Source of the DNA: Stutzerimonas stutzeri
GTDB taxonomy: Bacteria; Pseudomonadota; Gammaproteobacteria; Pseudomonadales; Pseudomonadaceae
NCBI GenBank assembly: GCA_002345575.1
Contig: DDVX01000018.1
Coordinates: forward strand, 124,001 to 188,000
Direction: 5' to 3'
DNA: 64,000 bases
A model generated the notes under the pieces. It saw nothing but the letters and a program-made list of their open reading frames with translations, was not told the DNA's origin and did no database searches. Both the position numbers and the translations under genes were made by a program. This document shows, in pieces, positions 42,715 through 52,072 of the stretch. Position 1 is the stretch's first letter. The number at the start of each line of letters is the position of its first letter.

Positions 42715-44124
42715 CTACTCGGCAAGCTTGAAGGTAATAAAGCTGGCGCGACCCTGTCGCAATACGCGCATGGATACCGAGCGGTTTTTCGGCAGCTGGT
42801 CGGCCACACGAGCGAAGGTGGAGGCGGAGTCAATTGCCTGATTGTTCAGGTGCGTGATCACATCACCGGGACGTAGGCCAATCATCGCCGCCGGGCCGTT
42901 GAGCACCTCGGTGATTACCACGCCACCCGAAAGATCAAGACTACGCTTTTGATCGTCAGTAAGCTCCGAGACCTTGACGCCCAGGCGGTTGCTGCTTTTT
43001 TCCGCGCGACTGCCTGCCGTCGCGACTTCCTCGCCCTCTTCTGGCAACGCACCAATAGTGACCATCAGCGTTTCGCGATTGCCTTCACGCACGATACCCA
43101 GCTTGGCCTTGGTATCAGGCTTGATGGTACCGATCAGATGGGGCAGGTCCGCAGACATGTCGATGGCACTGTCATTAACACTGAGAATCACGTCTCCTAC
43201 GCGCAAACCACCCTTGGCCGCCGGCCCGCCATCCATAACCTGTGCAACCAGCGCACCGGTTGGACGCTCGAGCCCGAAGGACTCGGCCAGATCTCGGTTC
43301 ACTTCCTGAATGACAACACCTAGCCAGCCTCGGCTGACCTTGCCCTCGGTTCGCAATTGCTCGGAGATATCCATCGCGACATCAATCGGGATGGCGAATG
43401 ACAAGCCCATAAAGCCACCAGAGCGAGTGAATATCTGCGAATTGATGCCAATGACTTCACCCTGCAGATTGAACAGCGGTCCACCTGAGTTGCCCGGATT
43501 AATGGCAACATCAGTCTGAATGAAGGGCACATAGCTTTCATTGGGCAGGTTACGCCCGGTGGCGCTGACAATACCTGCCGTCACTGTATGGTCGAAGCCG
43601 AATGGTGAACCGATGGCTAGCACCCACTCACCCGCTTTGAGCGTGCTCGACTTGCCAAGTTTGACCGTTGGCAGGTTACCACCCTGGACCTTCAGTAGCG
43701 CCACATCGGTACGCGGATCGGCGCCGACCAGTGTCGCCTCCAGCTCGCTGCGGTCCGGTAGGCGCACGATGATCTCGTCAGCATCCGCCACCACGTGATT
43801 GTTGGTCAGAACATAGCCGTCGGCGGAGATGATAAAGCCTGACCCCAGGGACTGCGCTTCGCGCTGCTGCCCGCGCCCCGGCAGACCCGGAATGCTGTGC
43901 TCAAAAAACTCGCGGAAGATGGGCGGCAGACCCTCCAGATCAGGCAGCTGAGGATGAGCAGCACGAGCCGGCACTTTCTGCTTGGTACTGATATTGACTA
44001 CAGCCGGCGAAGCACTTTCAACCAAAGGTATGAAATCAGGCAGCTGCGCCTGTGCCAGCGCTGCCTGCCCTAGAAAAAGCAGCGCAGCGACGAGCGCGAA
44101 GTAGCTAGTGCGTTGAACCTTCAA
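42715..44124 (-). CDS. mucD: MucD, DegP/HtrA periplasmic serine protease
   Basis: 469 aa from the TTG at 44124, which has AGGGGGA 7-8 bases upstream; longer frames overlap rseC too far. Signal peptide YFALVAALLFLGQAALAQA. Trypsin-like triad: His in LTNNHVVADAD, Asp in TDVALLKV, Ser in NPGNSGGPLF. Two PDZ domains follow. MucD degrades misfolded envelope proteins and damps AlgU activation. It overlaps rseC by 20 bp and closes the algU-mucABCD operon. Confidence 0.93.
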   Translation of the reverse strand: MKVQRTSYFALVAALLFLGQAALAQAQLPDFIPLVESASPAVVNISTKQKVPARAAHPQLPDLEGLPPIFREFFEHSIPGLPGRGQQREAQSLGSGFIISADGYVLTNNHVVADADEIIVRLPDRSELEATLVGADPRTDVALLKVQGGNLPTVKLGKSSTLKAGEWVLAIGSPFGFDHTVTAGIVSATGRNLPNESYVPFIQTDVAINPGNSGGPLFNLQGEVIGINSQIFTRSGGFMGLSFAIPIDVAMDISEQLRTEGKVSRGWLGVVIQEVNRDLAESFGLERPTGALVAQVMDGGPAAKGGLRVGDVILSVNDSAIDMSADLPHLIGTIKPDTKAKLGIVREGNRETLMVTIGALPEEGEEVATAGSRAEKSSNRLGVKVSELTDDQKRSLDLSGGVVITEVLNGPAAMIGLRPGDVITHLNNQAIDSASTFARVADQLPKNRSVSMRVLRQGRASFITFKLAE

Positions 44125-44611
44125 GATCAATTCCCCCTGGCGAAAACGAACCGACCGCACCATCAGCACCGGCCACAGCCAGCATGACGCGCAGAACAAC
44201 CGGCTGCAGTGCACAATCCTCTGCCGCTCGCTGGCTGCGCGCACGCACAACCAACCATGAAAATAGGAAGCCACCGAGCCCGGCCAATATCACATACGGT
44301 TCAGGCGCCGACAGCCAAGAAGCTAGCAGCGCAGCTGCAAACAGTACGATGAGCGGGAAAAGATAAACAAGCACTGCACCGCGCAGCAACACATCTTCGC
44401 CGATGCCGATGACCACCGAGTCCCCTACCTGCAGACACCGATCGGACAGGGCGCGGATCAACCCGCGCCGCTCACGGACGCCCAGCCGGTCCATCAGTCC
44501 CTGGCCACAGCCATTTCGGGCGGAGCAACCGGAGCAGGTGCTCTTGCGCTGCGTCTCGACCCAGACGGCGCCGGGTTCCACTGCGACGACACGCCCTGGC
44601 TCTTCAATCAT
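44105..44611 (-). CDS. mucC: RseC/MucC family membrane protein
   Basis: 168 aa. The N-terminal cytoplasmic part has four cysteines (CSGCSARNGCGQG with one earlier), and two membrane helices follow (AVLVYLFPLIVLFAAALLAS and PYVILAGLGGFLFSWLVV). The RseC/MucC family is linked to control of the envelope sigma factor and to SoxR reduction. Overlaps mucB by 4 bp and mucD by 20 bp. The C-terminal tail is Gly/Ser rich. Confidence 0.88.
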   Translation of the reverse strand: MIEEPGRVVAVEPGAVWVETQRKSTCSGCSARNGCGQGLMDRLGVRERRGLIRALSDRCLQVGDSVVIGIGEDVLLRGAVLVYLFPLIVLFAAALLASWLSAPEPYVILAGLGGFLFSWLVVRARSQRAAEDCALQPVVLRVMLAVAGADGAVGSFSPGGIDLEGSTH

Positions 44612-45555
44612 CGCGACGCCTGATCCGCTCCAGCCCGCATCGAAAGAGCAATACGCTCAGCGGTACCGAGCGGAACTTCGCCGACAACCGTCACCATCAC
44701 ATCACCATCAGCGGTGGTAAGACGCTTGGAGACCGCGACCGTAGGACCCATCTGATTACGTGCATCTTCGACGACGGCACCACGTAGAGGCTCGAGAAAC
44801 ACAGAGAAGCGTGCCAAGCCGTCACCATAGGTCAACCACGCCACACGCTCATCCGAAGCGGGACTAAGGCGCACGCTAGAGTCGAGCAGCTGAAAACCAT
44901 CCGGCAGCCAGTCGGAGCGCCATTGCGGCGCCGTATCCGAAGTTTCCTCAGCAGTCAGTGAAACGGGTTTGCAGGCTGAGCCTGCCTCGACATCGGCAGA
45001 CTGAACAGCATCAGGAAGAAACTGGATGAACTGGAAGCGCTCGAGCAACTGCCCGCTCTCATTAAGCAGCAGCGACTTGAGCGGCAGCGCCGTTTCTAGG
45101 TCGAGATGCAGTTCGTATCCATAGCGGTGCTGATCCTTGGGCCGCACACCGAGTGCCATGGCAGGCCTTCCGGCCACCCGTGACTCGCCAAGCAGTTGAA
45201 AGTCATACCACTGACTGAGCACCTTAGGATCAAGCTGCGCCTGCTGCCAGGGCTTCATGCCGCTGACCTGGGTGGCGAGCTGTTCGCTGGCGCAGCGTAC
45301 CCGGCCGTCCACCAACAGAACCTCTGCAGCGGGCCCATCAAGCTGCACCAGGCGCTCATGAAGCTGGTCATTTTCGATCAGTTGCCATACGGCATGGCTG
45401 GAGAAGCTGCCGTTGCGCTCATACATAAAGGTGCCCTGGTAGCTCTGCTGCTTCTCAGAGGTCGCAAGACGCTGCAACCAGGCATCAGCATCAGCAGCAA
45501 AGGCCGGCGTTGATAGCCAGCCCCCGAGCACCACATAAAGCGGTATTACACGCAT
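44608..45555 (-). CDS. mucB: MucB/RseB, regulator of the anti-sigma factor
   Basis: 315 aa periplasmic protein with signal VIPLYVVLGGWLSTPAFA. MucB binds MucA and shields it from proteolysis until lipoprotein or LPS signals arrive. Family blocks: LQRLATSEKQQSYQGTFMY, HERLVQLDGPAAEVLL and the C-terminal domain WLPDGFQLL. It starts 8 bases after mucA and overlaps rseC. Confidence 0.93.
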   Translation of the reverse strand: MRVIPLYVVLGGWLSTPAFAADADAWLQRLATSEKQQSYQGTFMYERNGSFSSHAVWQLIENDQLHERLVQLDGPAAEVLLVDGRVRCASEQLATQVSGMKPWQQAQLDPKVLSQWYDFQLLGESRVAGRPAMALGVRPKDQHRYGYELHLDLETALPLKSLLLNESGQLLERFQFIQFLPDAVQSADVEAGSACKPVSLTAEETSDTAPQWRSDWLPDGFQLLDSSVRLSPASDERVAWLTYGDGLARFSVFLEPLRGAVVEDARNQMGPTVAVSKRLTTADGDVMVTVVGEVPLGTAERIALSMRAGADQASR

Positions 45556-45563
45556 GTTGTTCC

Positions 45564-46175
45564 TTAACGTTCTTCCATGCTGGCGGCGCGCGCATAGGGC
45601 AACGCACTTTCAGACTCGCTACCAAAAGCAGCCTGTTGCGCATGCTGGCGCAGATACGCTGGCAGCCGCTGCTCATGCCAACCTTCAGCCGAACCCTCAG
45701 CAGACGTATCGGCATCCATGGCTCCGGCATTGTCGCTGCCACTGTAGCCAGCCAATACTGCCGGCCCCTGAGTGGCTTGCGGTACGGCGATACTCGGCTG
45801 CGGCGCCTGCTGAGCAATGTGCGGCCCAGCGACCTCGCCTTGATTGTACAGGCGAACACCCGCCAACACAGCTACAGTCACCGAGGCCGCTACGGCAATA
45901 CGTCCCATGTTACGCCAGGCAGATTTCCGCTGCGGCTTGGCTGGCCTGACAGCGTGGACTGGCTCATCCGCCAGCGCAGCAGACACTGCAGAAGCAATAT
46001 CCAAGCGAGGCTCAATCAACTCTCGGTGCATAGCGGCACGCGCAAGCTGGTAACGCGACCATGTCGCACGTGTCTCGCTTTCGCCATCTGCTGCGAGCAC
46101 TCGACGTAATTCTAACTCGTCCGCTTCGTTATCCATCACTGCGGACAGCGATTCATGCAGGGCTTCACGACTCAT
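45564..46175 (-). CDS. mucA: MucA, anti-sigma factor for AlgU
   Basis: 203 aa from the ATG at 46175 (AGAGGAA upstream). The cytoplasmic N-terminal domain ALHESLSAVMDNEADELEL binds AlgU. A single membrane helix at about 88-106 (MGRIAVAASVTVAVLAGVRL) leads to a periplasmic tail bound by MucB. No frameshift of the mucA22 type is seen, so the strain should be non-mucoid at this locus. Confidence 0.93.
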   Translation of the reverse strand: MSREALHESLSAVMDNEADELELRRVLAADGESETRATWSRYQLARAAMHRELIEPRLDIASAVSAALADEPVHAVRPAKPQRKSAWRNMGRIAVAASVTVAVLAGVRLYNQGEVAGPHIAQQAPQPSIAVPQATQGPAVLAGYSGSDNAGAMDADTSAEGSAEGWHEQRLPAYLRQHAQQAAFGSESESALPYARAASMEER

Positions 46176-46206
46176 GGCGGTTCCTCTCTTGGCTGTCGCC
46201 GCTGTC

Positions 46207-46788
46207 TCAGGACTCATGCAACAGGGGTTGCAACGATTTATCTATGGCTTCCCGCGCTCGAAATATCCGAGAGCGGACTGTACCCACCGGACACTGCATA
46301 ACGTTTGCAATGTCTTCATAACTGAGACCATCAAATTCGCGCAGTGTTAGAGCGGTGCGCAAATCTTCTGGTAATTGTTGAATAGTGCGATGGACCGTGT
46401 CTTCGATTTCATCCCTGAGAAGCGCACGCTCCGGCGACTCGATGTCCTTCAGGGCGTGATCGCCATCATAGAACTCGGCATCTTCGGAGCTGACATCACT
46501 GTCTGGCGGCCGCCTCCCTCTAGCCACCAAATGATTCTTCGCCGTATTGATTGCAATGCGATACAGCCAAGTATAAAAGGCACTGTCGCCGCGAAAGTTC
46601 GCCAGCGCCCGATAGGCCTTGATGAAGGCTTCCTGCGCAACATCCTGGGCCTCATGAGAGTCATGCACGAAACGCACGATCAACCCAAGAATCTTGTGCT
46701 GGTACTTTAATACCAACAAATCGAAAGCCCGTTTATCGCCTCGCTGTACTCGTTCGACCAGTTGCTGGTCCTGCTCCTGGGTTAGCAT
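46207..46788 (-). CDS. algU: AlgU (RpoE), envelope-stress sigma factor
   Basis: 193 aa from the ATG at 46788, nearly identical by eye to AlgU of P. aeruginosa. Region 2 (DVAQEAFIKAYRALANFRG) and region 4 (YEDIANVMQCPVGTVRSRIF) are intact. It drives genes for cell-wall stress, alginate and heat resistance. First gene of the algU-mucABCD operon, with a matching AlgU promoter upstream. Confidence 0.97.
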   Translation of the reverse strand: MLTQEQDQQLVERVQRGDKRAFDLLVLKYQHKILGLIVRFVHDSHEAQDVAQEAFIKAYRALANFRGDSAFYTWLYRIAINTAKNHLVARGRRPPDSDVSSEDAEFYDGDHALKDIESPERALLRDEIEDTVHRTIQQLPEDLRTALTLREFDGLSYEDIANVMQCPVGTVRSRIFRAREAIDKSLQPLLHES

Positions 46789-46847
46789 AAACACTCCTTC
46801 ATGGTCGGGAAGGGGTGTCGTTCCTGCCAGCGAGCTGACCTGCCAGA

Positions 46848-46874
46848 ATAGACCCGGGCTTTACGCAAAAGTTC
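46848..46874 (-). promoter_or_regulatory. AlgU-type promoter of algU (autoregulation)
   Basis: On the minus strand GAACTT (46869-46874) is followed, after 16 bases, by TCTAT (46848-46852). This fits the AlgU/RpoE consensus GAACTT-N16/17-TCTGA. It lies 60 bases before the algU start and implies positive autoregulation. Confidence 0.75.
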
Positions 46875-47100
46875 TCCCCCTTCCTCGAAAGCTGTACTGC
46901 ACACGCCAAACGGCATTGACAGATAACGCGGTAAACCTGATCGACTGGCGCTGCCTGCCCGGTAATTCACAGCAAAAGCCTTCCGCTCACTTTCTTTTGA
47001 TGAGCACCAGCCTCTAGCTAGGTATAGAGAGTACCTGCAATAAAAAGTTCCGCTGAGATGGAAGAAAACTCTGAGCGCTTTTTTGCCGCCTCAAGCACTC

Positions 47101-47106
47101 TATAAT
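47101..47106 (+). promoter_or_regulatory. Likely -10 element of nadB
   Basis: A perfect TATAAT 30 bases before the nadB start. A good -35 at the standard spacing is not evident. Confidence 0.4.
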
Positions 47107-47136
47107 ACTGCCCGCGCCTCAGACCCGAGATATCAA

Positions 47137-48750
47137 ATGAGCCAGCATCATCAATACGACGTTCTAGTCATCGGCAGCGGCGCCGCCGGCCTTACACTGG
47201 CTCTGAACCTGCCAACAACCCTGCGAATCGCGATACTCAGCAAGGGCGATCTAGCCAACGGTTCGACCTATTGGGCGCAGGGTGGTGTTGCTGCCGTGCT
47301 GGACACTACCGACACGGTGGAATCCCACGTCGCCGATACGCTTGTCGCGGGCGCCGGACTTTGCAGCGAAGACGCCGTTCGCTTTACCGTCGAACACAGC
47401 CGCGAAGCCATCCAGTGGCTGATTAAGCAAGGTGTACCTTTTACCCGTGATGAGACCGATCCCGAAGCGGGCAGTTTCGAGTACCACCTGACGCGGGAAG
47501 GCGGCCACAGCCATCGTCGCATCATCCATGCGGCCGACGCTACTGGCGCGGCAATCTTCAACACCCTGCTCGCCCGCGCCCAGGACAGAACCAATATCGA
47601 CCTGCTGCAGCAACGCGTGGCTGTCGACCTGATTACCGAGCATAAGCTGGGGCTAGGCGGCAGACGTTGTCTGGGTGCCTATGTGCTGAATCGCGCCACG
47701 AGCGAGGTGGAAACCTTCCAGGCCAAGTTCGTGGTATTGGCAACCGGTGGTGCGGCCAAGGTCTATCTGTACACAAGCAACCCTGACGGCGCCTGCGGCG
47801 ACGGCATCGCCATGGCCTGGCGCGCAGGCTGCCGGGTAGGCAATCTGGAGTTCAACCAGTTCCATCCGACCTGCCTCTATCACCCCAAGGCCAAGAGCTT
47901 CCTGGTCACCGAGGCGCTGCGCGGCGAAGGCGCCCTGCTGAAGCTGCCCAACGGCGAGCGTTTCATGCCGCGCTTCGACGAACGCGCTGAACTGGCCCCA
48001 CGGGACATCGTCGCCCGCGCCATCGACCACGAAATGAAGCGCTTGGGAATCGACTGCGTCTACCTAGACATTAGCCACAAGCCTGCGGCATTCATCAGGG
48101 AACACTTCCCCACCGTCTACGAGCGCTGCCTGGAATTTGGCATCGACATTACCCGCGAACCCATCCCGGTAGTTCCTGCGGCGCATTACACCTGCGGCGG
48201 TGTTCTCATCGACCAGGCTGGCAAAACAGATATTCCGGGGCTCTACGCCATTGGCGAAACCAGCTTTACCGGCCTGCACGGCGCTAACCGCATGGCTAGC
48301 AACTCCCTGCTGGAGTGCTTCGTCTACGCTCGCTCCGCCGCACAGGACATGCTCGCCGAACTACCAGGCGTCGAGCAGCAGCACGCGCTGCCGGGCTGGG
48401 ATGCAAGCCAGGTGACCGATTCGGATGAAGACGTGATCATTGCGCACAACTGGGATGAGCTGCGGCGCTTCATGTGGGACTACGTCGGGATTGTCCGCAC
48501 CAGTAAACGCCTGATGCGCGCACAACACCGGGTGCGCATGCTGCTGGACGAAATTGACGAGTTTTACTCCAACTACAAGGTCAGCCGCGATCTTATCGAG
48601 CTGCGCAACCTGGCCCTGGTCGCCGACCTGATGATCCGCTCGGCCATGCAGCGCAAGGAAAGCCGTGGCTTGCATTACACCTTGGATTACCCCGAAATGT
48701 TGGCCGAAGCCGTCGACACTATTCTGGTGCCGCCCACCTACGACGGCTGA
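47137..48750 (+). CDS. nadB: NadB, L-aspartate oxidase
   Basis: 537 aa from the ATG at 47137. A flavoenzyme that oxidises aspartate to iminoaspartate, the first step of de novo NAD synthesis. FAD site VIGSGAAGLTLAL, then GSTYWAQGGVAAVL, and the active-site region HPTCLYHPKAKSFLVTEALR. The C-terminal helical domain holds RSAMQRKESRGLHYTLDYPE. Its 3' end overlaps the convergent ygfX gene by 32 bases. Confidence 0.96.
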   Translation: MSQHHQYDVLVIGSGAAGLTLALNLPTTLRIAILSKGDLANGSTYWAQGGVAAVLDTTDTVESHVADTLVAGAGLCSEDAVRFTVEHSREAIQWLIKQGVPFTRDETDPEAGSFEYHLTREGGHSHRRIIHAADATGAAIFNTLLARAQDRTNIDLLQQRVAVDLITEHKLGLGGRRCLGAYVLNRATSEVETFQAKFVVLATGGAAKVYLYTSNPDGACGDGIAMAWRAGCRVGNLEFNQFHPTCLYHPKAKSFLVTEALRGEGALLKLPNGERFMPRFDERAELAPRDIVARAIDHEMKRLGIDCVYLDISHKPAAFIREHFPTVYERCLEFGIDITREPIPVVPAAHYTCGGVLIDQAGKTDIPGLYAIGETSFTGLHGANRMASNSLLECFVYARSAAQDMLAELPGVEQQHALPGWDASQVTDSDEDVIIAHNWDELRRFMWDYVGIVRTSKRLMRAQHRVRMLLDEIDEFYSNYKVSRDLIELRNLALVADLMIRSAMQRKESRGLHYTLDYPEMLAEAVDTILVPPTYDG

Positions 48751-49174
48751 ACTTCAGCCGCACTCGCAAGCGTCGATGCTGCTCTGGCGGCATCGAGTCC
48801 CGTGCAATGCAAACACCCTGGGCAAGCCATCTCCCCGGCACCCGGAAACGCAGGACGACCACCATCGGCAACGCAAGGCTGTCGGGACGTAGCTGCACGG
48901 GCTGCCAGCCGCCGCGCCGACTCCACAGAGACCAACCCAGCTGGTCCCGGCGTAGCCCCTGCCAGGACGAGTCGGCCGATAGCAGAATGCGAGACGGGAT
49001 CACCCAAACGGCATGCAACAGACACAGCAACAGGCCAGTCACCTGCAGCCACTGCGGGACTGGCACTATCAGCAGCGTGATAACTGCCAGTACCAGCGCC
49101 GCCAGATAGAGCACTAACAACAGGCGTGATGCCCGCCATCGGCACTCGAATAGCTGGTTATCTGGGCTGGACAC
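48719..49174 (-). CDS. YgfX-like membrane protein
   Basis: 151 aa from the GTG at 49174 (a TTG two codons earlier is possible). Two adjacent hydrophobic helices (LLLVLYLAALVLAVITLLIV and WLQVTGLLLCLLHAVWV), then a cytoplasmic domain with many Arg and Trp. This is the YgfX/CptA layout beside sdhE. The start overlaps the sdhE end by 17 bp; the 3' end overlaps convergent nadB by 32 bp. Confidence 0.75.
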   Translation of the reverse strand: MSSPDNQLFECRWRASRLLLVLYLAALVLAVITLLIVPVPQWLQVTGLLLCLLHAVWVIPSRILLSADSSWQGLRRDQLGWSLWSRRGGWQPVQLRPDSLALPMVVVLRFRVPGRWLAQGVCIARDSMPPEQHRRLRVRLKFSRRRWAAPE

Positions 49175-49412
49175 GATCAAGGATCATGCGAACGATAAGG
49201 CGCAGGTCCTCATCATCTGGCTCGGCACGCTCCATGAACCAGCCGAACATGTCCTGATCTTCACAGCTCAGCAGCTCGCGATAGCGCCGCTGGTTCTCTT
49301 CATCCAGCTGCGGATAGACCTCCTGAGTGAAAGGCACCAGCAGAACGTCCAGTTCCAGCATGCCGCGACGGCTCTGCCAGAACAGACGGTTAAGTTCGGA
49401 TTGTTCGACCAT
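49158..49412 (-). CDS. sdhE: SdhE, FAD assembly factor
   Basis: 84 aa. Promotes attachment of FAD to succinate dehydrogenase. The conserved RGxxE motif is present as SRRGMLELDVLL. Family length is about 85-95 aa. It forms a pair with ygfX, in the same order as in other gammaproteobacteria, next to the divergent ygfZ gene. Confidence 0.93.
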   Translation of the reverse strand: MVEQSELNRLFWQSRRGMLELDVLLVPFTQEVYPQLDEENQRRYRELLSCEDQDMFGWFMERAEPDDEDLRLIVRMILDRVQPR

Positions 49413-49571
49413 GCCATGCTCCTCGATTCAAGCCGGGCATTATAGCCACAGGCGCAGCGCCCGACACGCCTTCACCCAAAGGCTTGCCAGCGCGCGTTGC
49501 CGGCTGGCGCACGCTGTGTTTTCAGTCGGTCCTGCTATGATGCTCGTCTGTTCCAGCACGGTTGAGCAAAC

Positions 49572-50519
49572 ATGACCGACACTGCTTTTTTCTGCGCCCT
49601 GTCGCACGAAGGCGTTCTGGCCGTACGCGGCCCGGATGCCGGCAAGTTCCTGCAGGGACAAGTGACCTGCAACCTCAACTACCTCAATGGTAAGCATTCG
49701 AGCTTGGGCGCACGCTGCACGCCAAAGGGTCGGATGCAGTCGAGCTTTCGCATTGTCCCGCAAGGCGATGACTACCTGCTGGCGATGGCTAGCGAACTGG
49801 TGGAGCCACAACGTGCGGACCTTGCCCGCTTTGCAGTGTTCTCCAAATCCAAACTGCATGATGAAAGCGCAGACTGGGTGCGCTTTGGCCTGCGCGGAGG
49901 CGACGGCGCCCTGGTCAGCCTTGGTATAGATCTGCCACATACGGCAGACGAAGTGGCGACCGGACATAACCTGATCGCCATCCGCCTCTCCGATGGCCGC
50001 GCCGAGCTCTGGGCGCCTGCGGCAGAAGCGGAAACCATACGCCAGCGACTCGCAGCCCAGCTTCCCGAGGCCTCGCTCGACCACTGGCAGCTGGCACAGA
50101 TCCGCGCCGGTGTCGGTCAGGTGTTCGGAGAGACCCGCGAGCTGTTTATTCCGCAGATGCTCAACCTGCAAGCGCTTGGCGGCGTCAGCTTCAAGAAGGG
50201 CTGCTACACCGGCCAGGAAATCGTCGCGCGCATGCAGTACTTGGGCAAACTCAAGCGCCGCTTGCATCGCCTGGCACTGGATAATACCGACTCGCCAGTG
50301 CCTGGTACGGGGATGGAGCTCTTCTCACCGGTCCATAACTCAAGTGTTGGTGAAGTCGTCATGGCGGCCCGCGCCGACGGGGCCTTAGAACTACTGGCCG
50401 TGCTCCTGGAAGACGCAGCCGCCGACGGGCGCATCTTCCTTGGCTCGGCCGACGGCGAGCCTCTGACCCTGCTCGACCTGCCATACACCCTGGATGCAGA
50501 TCAGGAAATCCAGCGCTGA
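49572..50519 (+). CDS. ygfZ: YgfZ, folate-binding iron-sulfur repair protein
   Basis: 315 aa GcvT-like protein that uses tetrahydrofolate in the maintenance of certain Fe-S enzymes. The signature KGCYTGQEIVARMQYLGKLK is complete, including the conserved Cys. The N-terminal part PDAGKFLQGQVTCNL matches the GcvT fold. It is divergent from sdhE with a 159-base spacer. Confidence 0.93.
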   Translation: MTDTAFFCALSHEGVLAVRGPDAGKFLQGQVTCNLNYLNGKHSSLGARCTPKGRMQSSFRIVPQGDDYLLAMASELVEPQRADLARFAVFSKSKLHDESADWVRFGLRGGDGALVSLGIDLPHTADEVATGHNLIAIRLSDGRAELWAPAAEAETIRQRLAAQLPEASLDHWQLAQIRAGVGQVFGETRELFIPQMLNLQALGGVSFKKGCYTGQEIVARMQYLGKLKRRLHRLALDNTDSPVPGTGMELFSPVHNSSVGEVVMAARADGALELLAVLLEDAAADGRIFLGSADGEPLTLLDLPYTLDADQEIQR

Positions 50520-50578
50520 CAGGCTGCTTGGCAACAGCAAGCCTCTATAGCCTTTTATATGGAATCAAAAGGAATCAC

Positions 50579-51415
50579 ATGAGCACCCTCGCCGACAAAG
50601 TCCAGCTGGAACTGACCAAGGCCATTGAGAATGACCAACTGGTCCTGCCTACCCTTCCGGAAGTTGCCCTGCGCGTGCGCGAGGCGGCAGAGGATCCCGA
50701 TGTCAGTATTCCCACGCTAGCCAGGGTGATCGGCAACGATACAGCCCTCACGGCACGCATCATCAAGGTGGTCAACAGCCCCCTGCTGCGCACCAATCGG
50801 GAAATCAACGATCTGCAAACCGCAATCAGCCGCTTGGGCATCAATTACACATCCAACCTGGCTACCGGCCTGGCCATGGAACAGATGTTCCAGGCGACCA
50901 CCGACGCAGTGGATCGCAAAATGCGCGAGGTATGGAACAAGAGCACCGAGATTGCAGCGATCAGCCATGTGCTGTGCCGTAACTTCACCCGCCTTCCAGC
51001 CGACCAGGCAACTCTTGCCGGTCTGGTCCACCAGATCGGCATTCTGCCGATCCTGACCTACGCAGAGGAGCACGGCGCTCTGCTCGGCGACTCCATCAGC
51101 CTCAACCACGTGATTGACCGGATTCATCCGATCATTGGCGAAAAGATCCTGCGCACCTGGGAATTTCCGGAGCTGATCGCCGCGGTGCCCGGTCAATACC
51201 TGGACTTCTCCCGGGTATCGGACAAGGCCGACTACGTCGACATCGTCCAGGTCGCCACCCTGCAGAGCCATATCGGCAGCACCCACCCCTACACTCAGCT
51301 CGATTGGAACCAGATTCCGGCATTCGCACGGCTGGGACTCGACCCCAACACCCTGCTGCAGGAAGACGAAGACCTGTCAGCAGCAATGGACGCCGCCATG
51401 AGCATGCTGCAGTAG
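50579..51415 (+). CDS. HDOD-domain protein
   Basis: 278 aa from the ATG at 50579 (AAAGGAATC upstream). The HDOD domain is clear: LPTLPEVALRVREAAEDPDV, then LARVIGNDTALTARIIKVVN, and AISRLGINYTSNLA. These are degenerate HD domains without the full metal site, used in signalling and cell-cycle or biofilm control. The specific role is unknown. Stands alone downstream of ygfZ. Confidence 0.85.
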   Translation: MSTLADKVQLELTKAIENDQLVLPTLPEVALRVREAAEDPDVSIPTLARVIGNDTALTARIIKVVNSPLLRTNREINDLQTAISRLGINYTSNLATGLAMEQMFQATTDAVDRKMREVWNKSTEIAAISHVLCRNFTRLPADQATLAGLVHQIGILPILTYAEEHGALLGDSISLNHVIDRIHPIIGEKILRTWEFPELIAAVPGQYLDFSRVSDKADYVDIVQVATLQSHIGSTHPYTQLDWNQIPAFARLGLDPNTLLQEDEDLSAAMDAAMSMLQ

Positions 51416-51520
51416 CGGCTGTCGACCTGCTCACATCAGCTCCTGCAAGGAACCGCCAGCACGTGCTTCAGTCTCAAATGGGGACGGCATCCTGCCGCCC
51501 GGATGACTGGAGGAGATATC

Positions 51521-52039
51521 GTGAACAGCACAACCAAAGCGTTTCTGTCGGGCACTACCGCAATCTTATTTGGCATGGCTGCAAACTTTGCTCTAGCTGC
51601 TGACGGTGAGAACTTCGTTGACGAAGCCTCTGCCAAAGGCATAGCGGAAATCGAAACTGCCAAGCTGGCTCTGGACAAGAGCGAATCCGAAGACATTAGG
51701 TCTTTCGCTCAAAAAATGATCGATGACCACACGCAGGCCAATCAGAAACTCGCCGAGCTCGCCGGCCAGCATGATGATTTGGAGATTTCCGACAATGCCA
51801 CGCTGATGGACAAGGCAAAAGCCATGATCCTCCAGTTTCGCGACGGTCAGAATTTCGACAAAGCCTATGCGAACAACCAAGTCATGGCTCACGAGCAGAG
51901 CATTGAGCTGTTTCGCGAATACATCCAGAGCGGTGAAAACGCCGAGCTGAAGAAATTCGCCGAAGCGACGCTGCCGAAGCTGGAACAGCACCTCAAGCAT
52001 GCCCAGGAACTAGCCTCGACGCACGGCACCAAACAGTAA
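51521..52039 (+). CDS. DUF4142 periplasmic protein
   Basis: 172 aa from the GTG at 51521, with GGAGGAG 5 bases upstream. Signal peptide TTAILFGMAANFALAADG. A four-helix ferritin-like bundle is predicted (DEASAKGIAEIETAKLALDK; FAQKMIDDHTQANQKLAELA), typical of DUF4142. Function unknown; such proteins are often stress-related. Confidence 0.8.
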   Translation: MNSTTKAFLSGTTAILFGMAANFALAADGENFVDEASAKGIAEIETAKLALDKSESEDIRSFAQKMIDDHTQANQKLAELAGQHDDLEISDNATLMDKAKAMILQFRDGQNFDKAYANNQVMAHEQSIELFREYIQSGENAELKKFAEATLPKLEQHLKHAQELASTHGTKQ

Positions 52040-52072
52040 CCCTCTGTCTGCGGCGCCACCTCTGGCGCCGCT

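Noticed and set aside
45564..46175. Possible mucA-type frameshift causing mucoidy
   Set aside because: The mucA frame is open over its full expected length, including the membrane helix and periplasmic tail.
49440..50267. 275-aa minus-strand frame opposite ygfZ
   Set aside because: Antisense shadow of ygfZ, with no family features.
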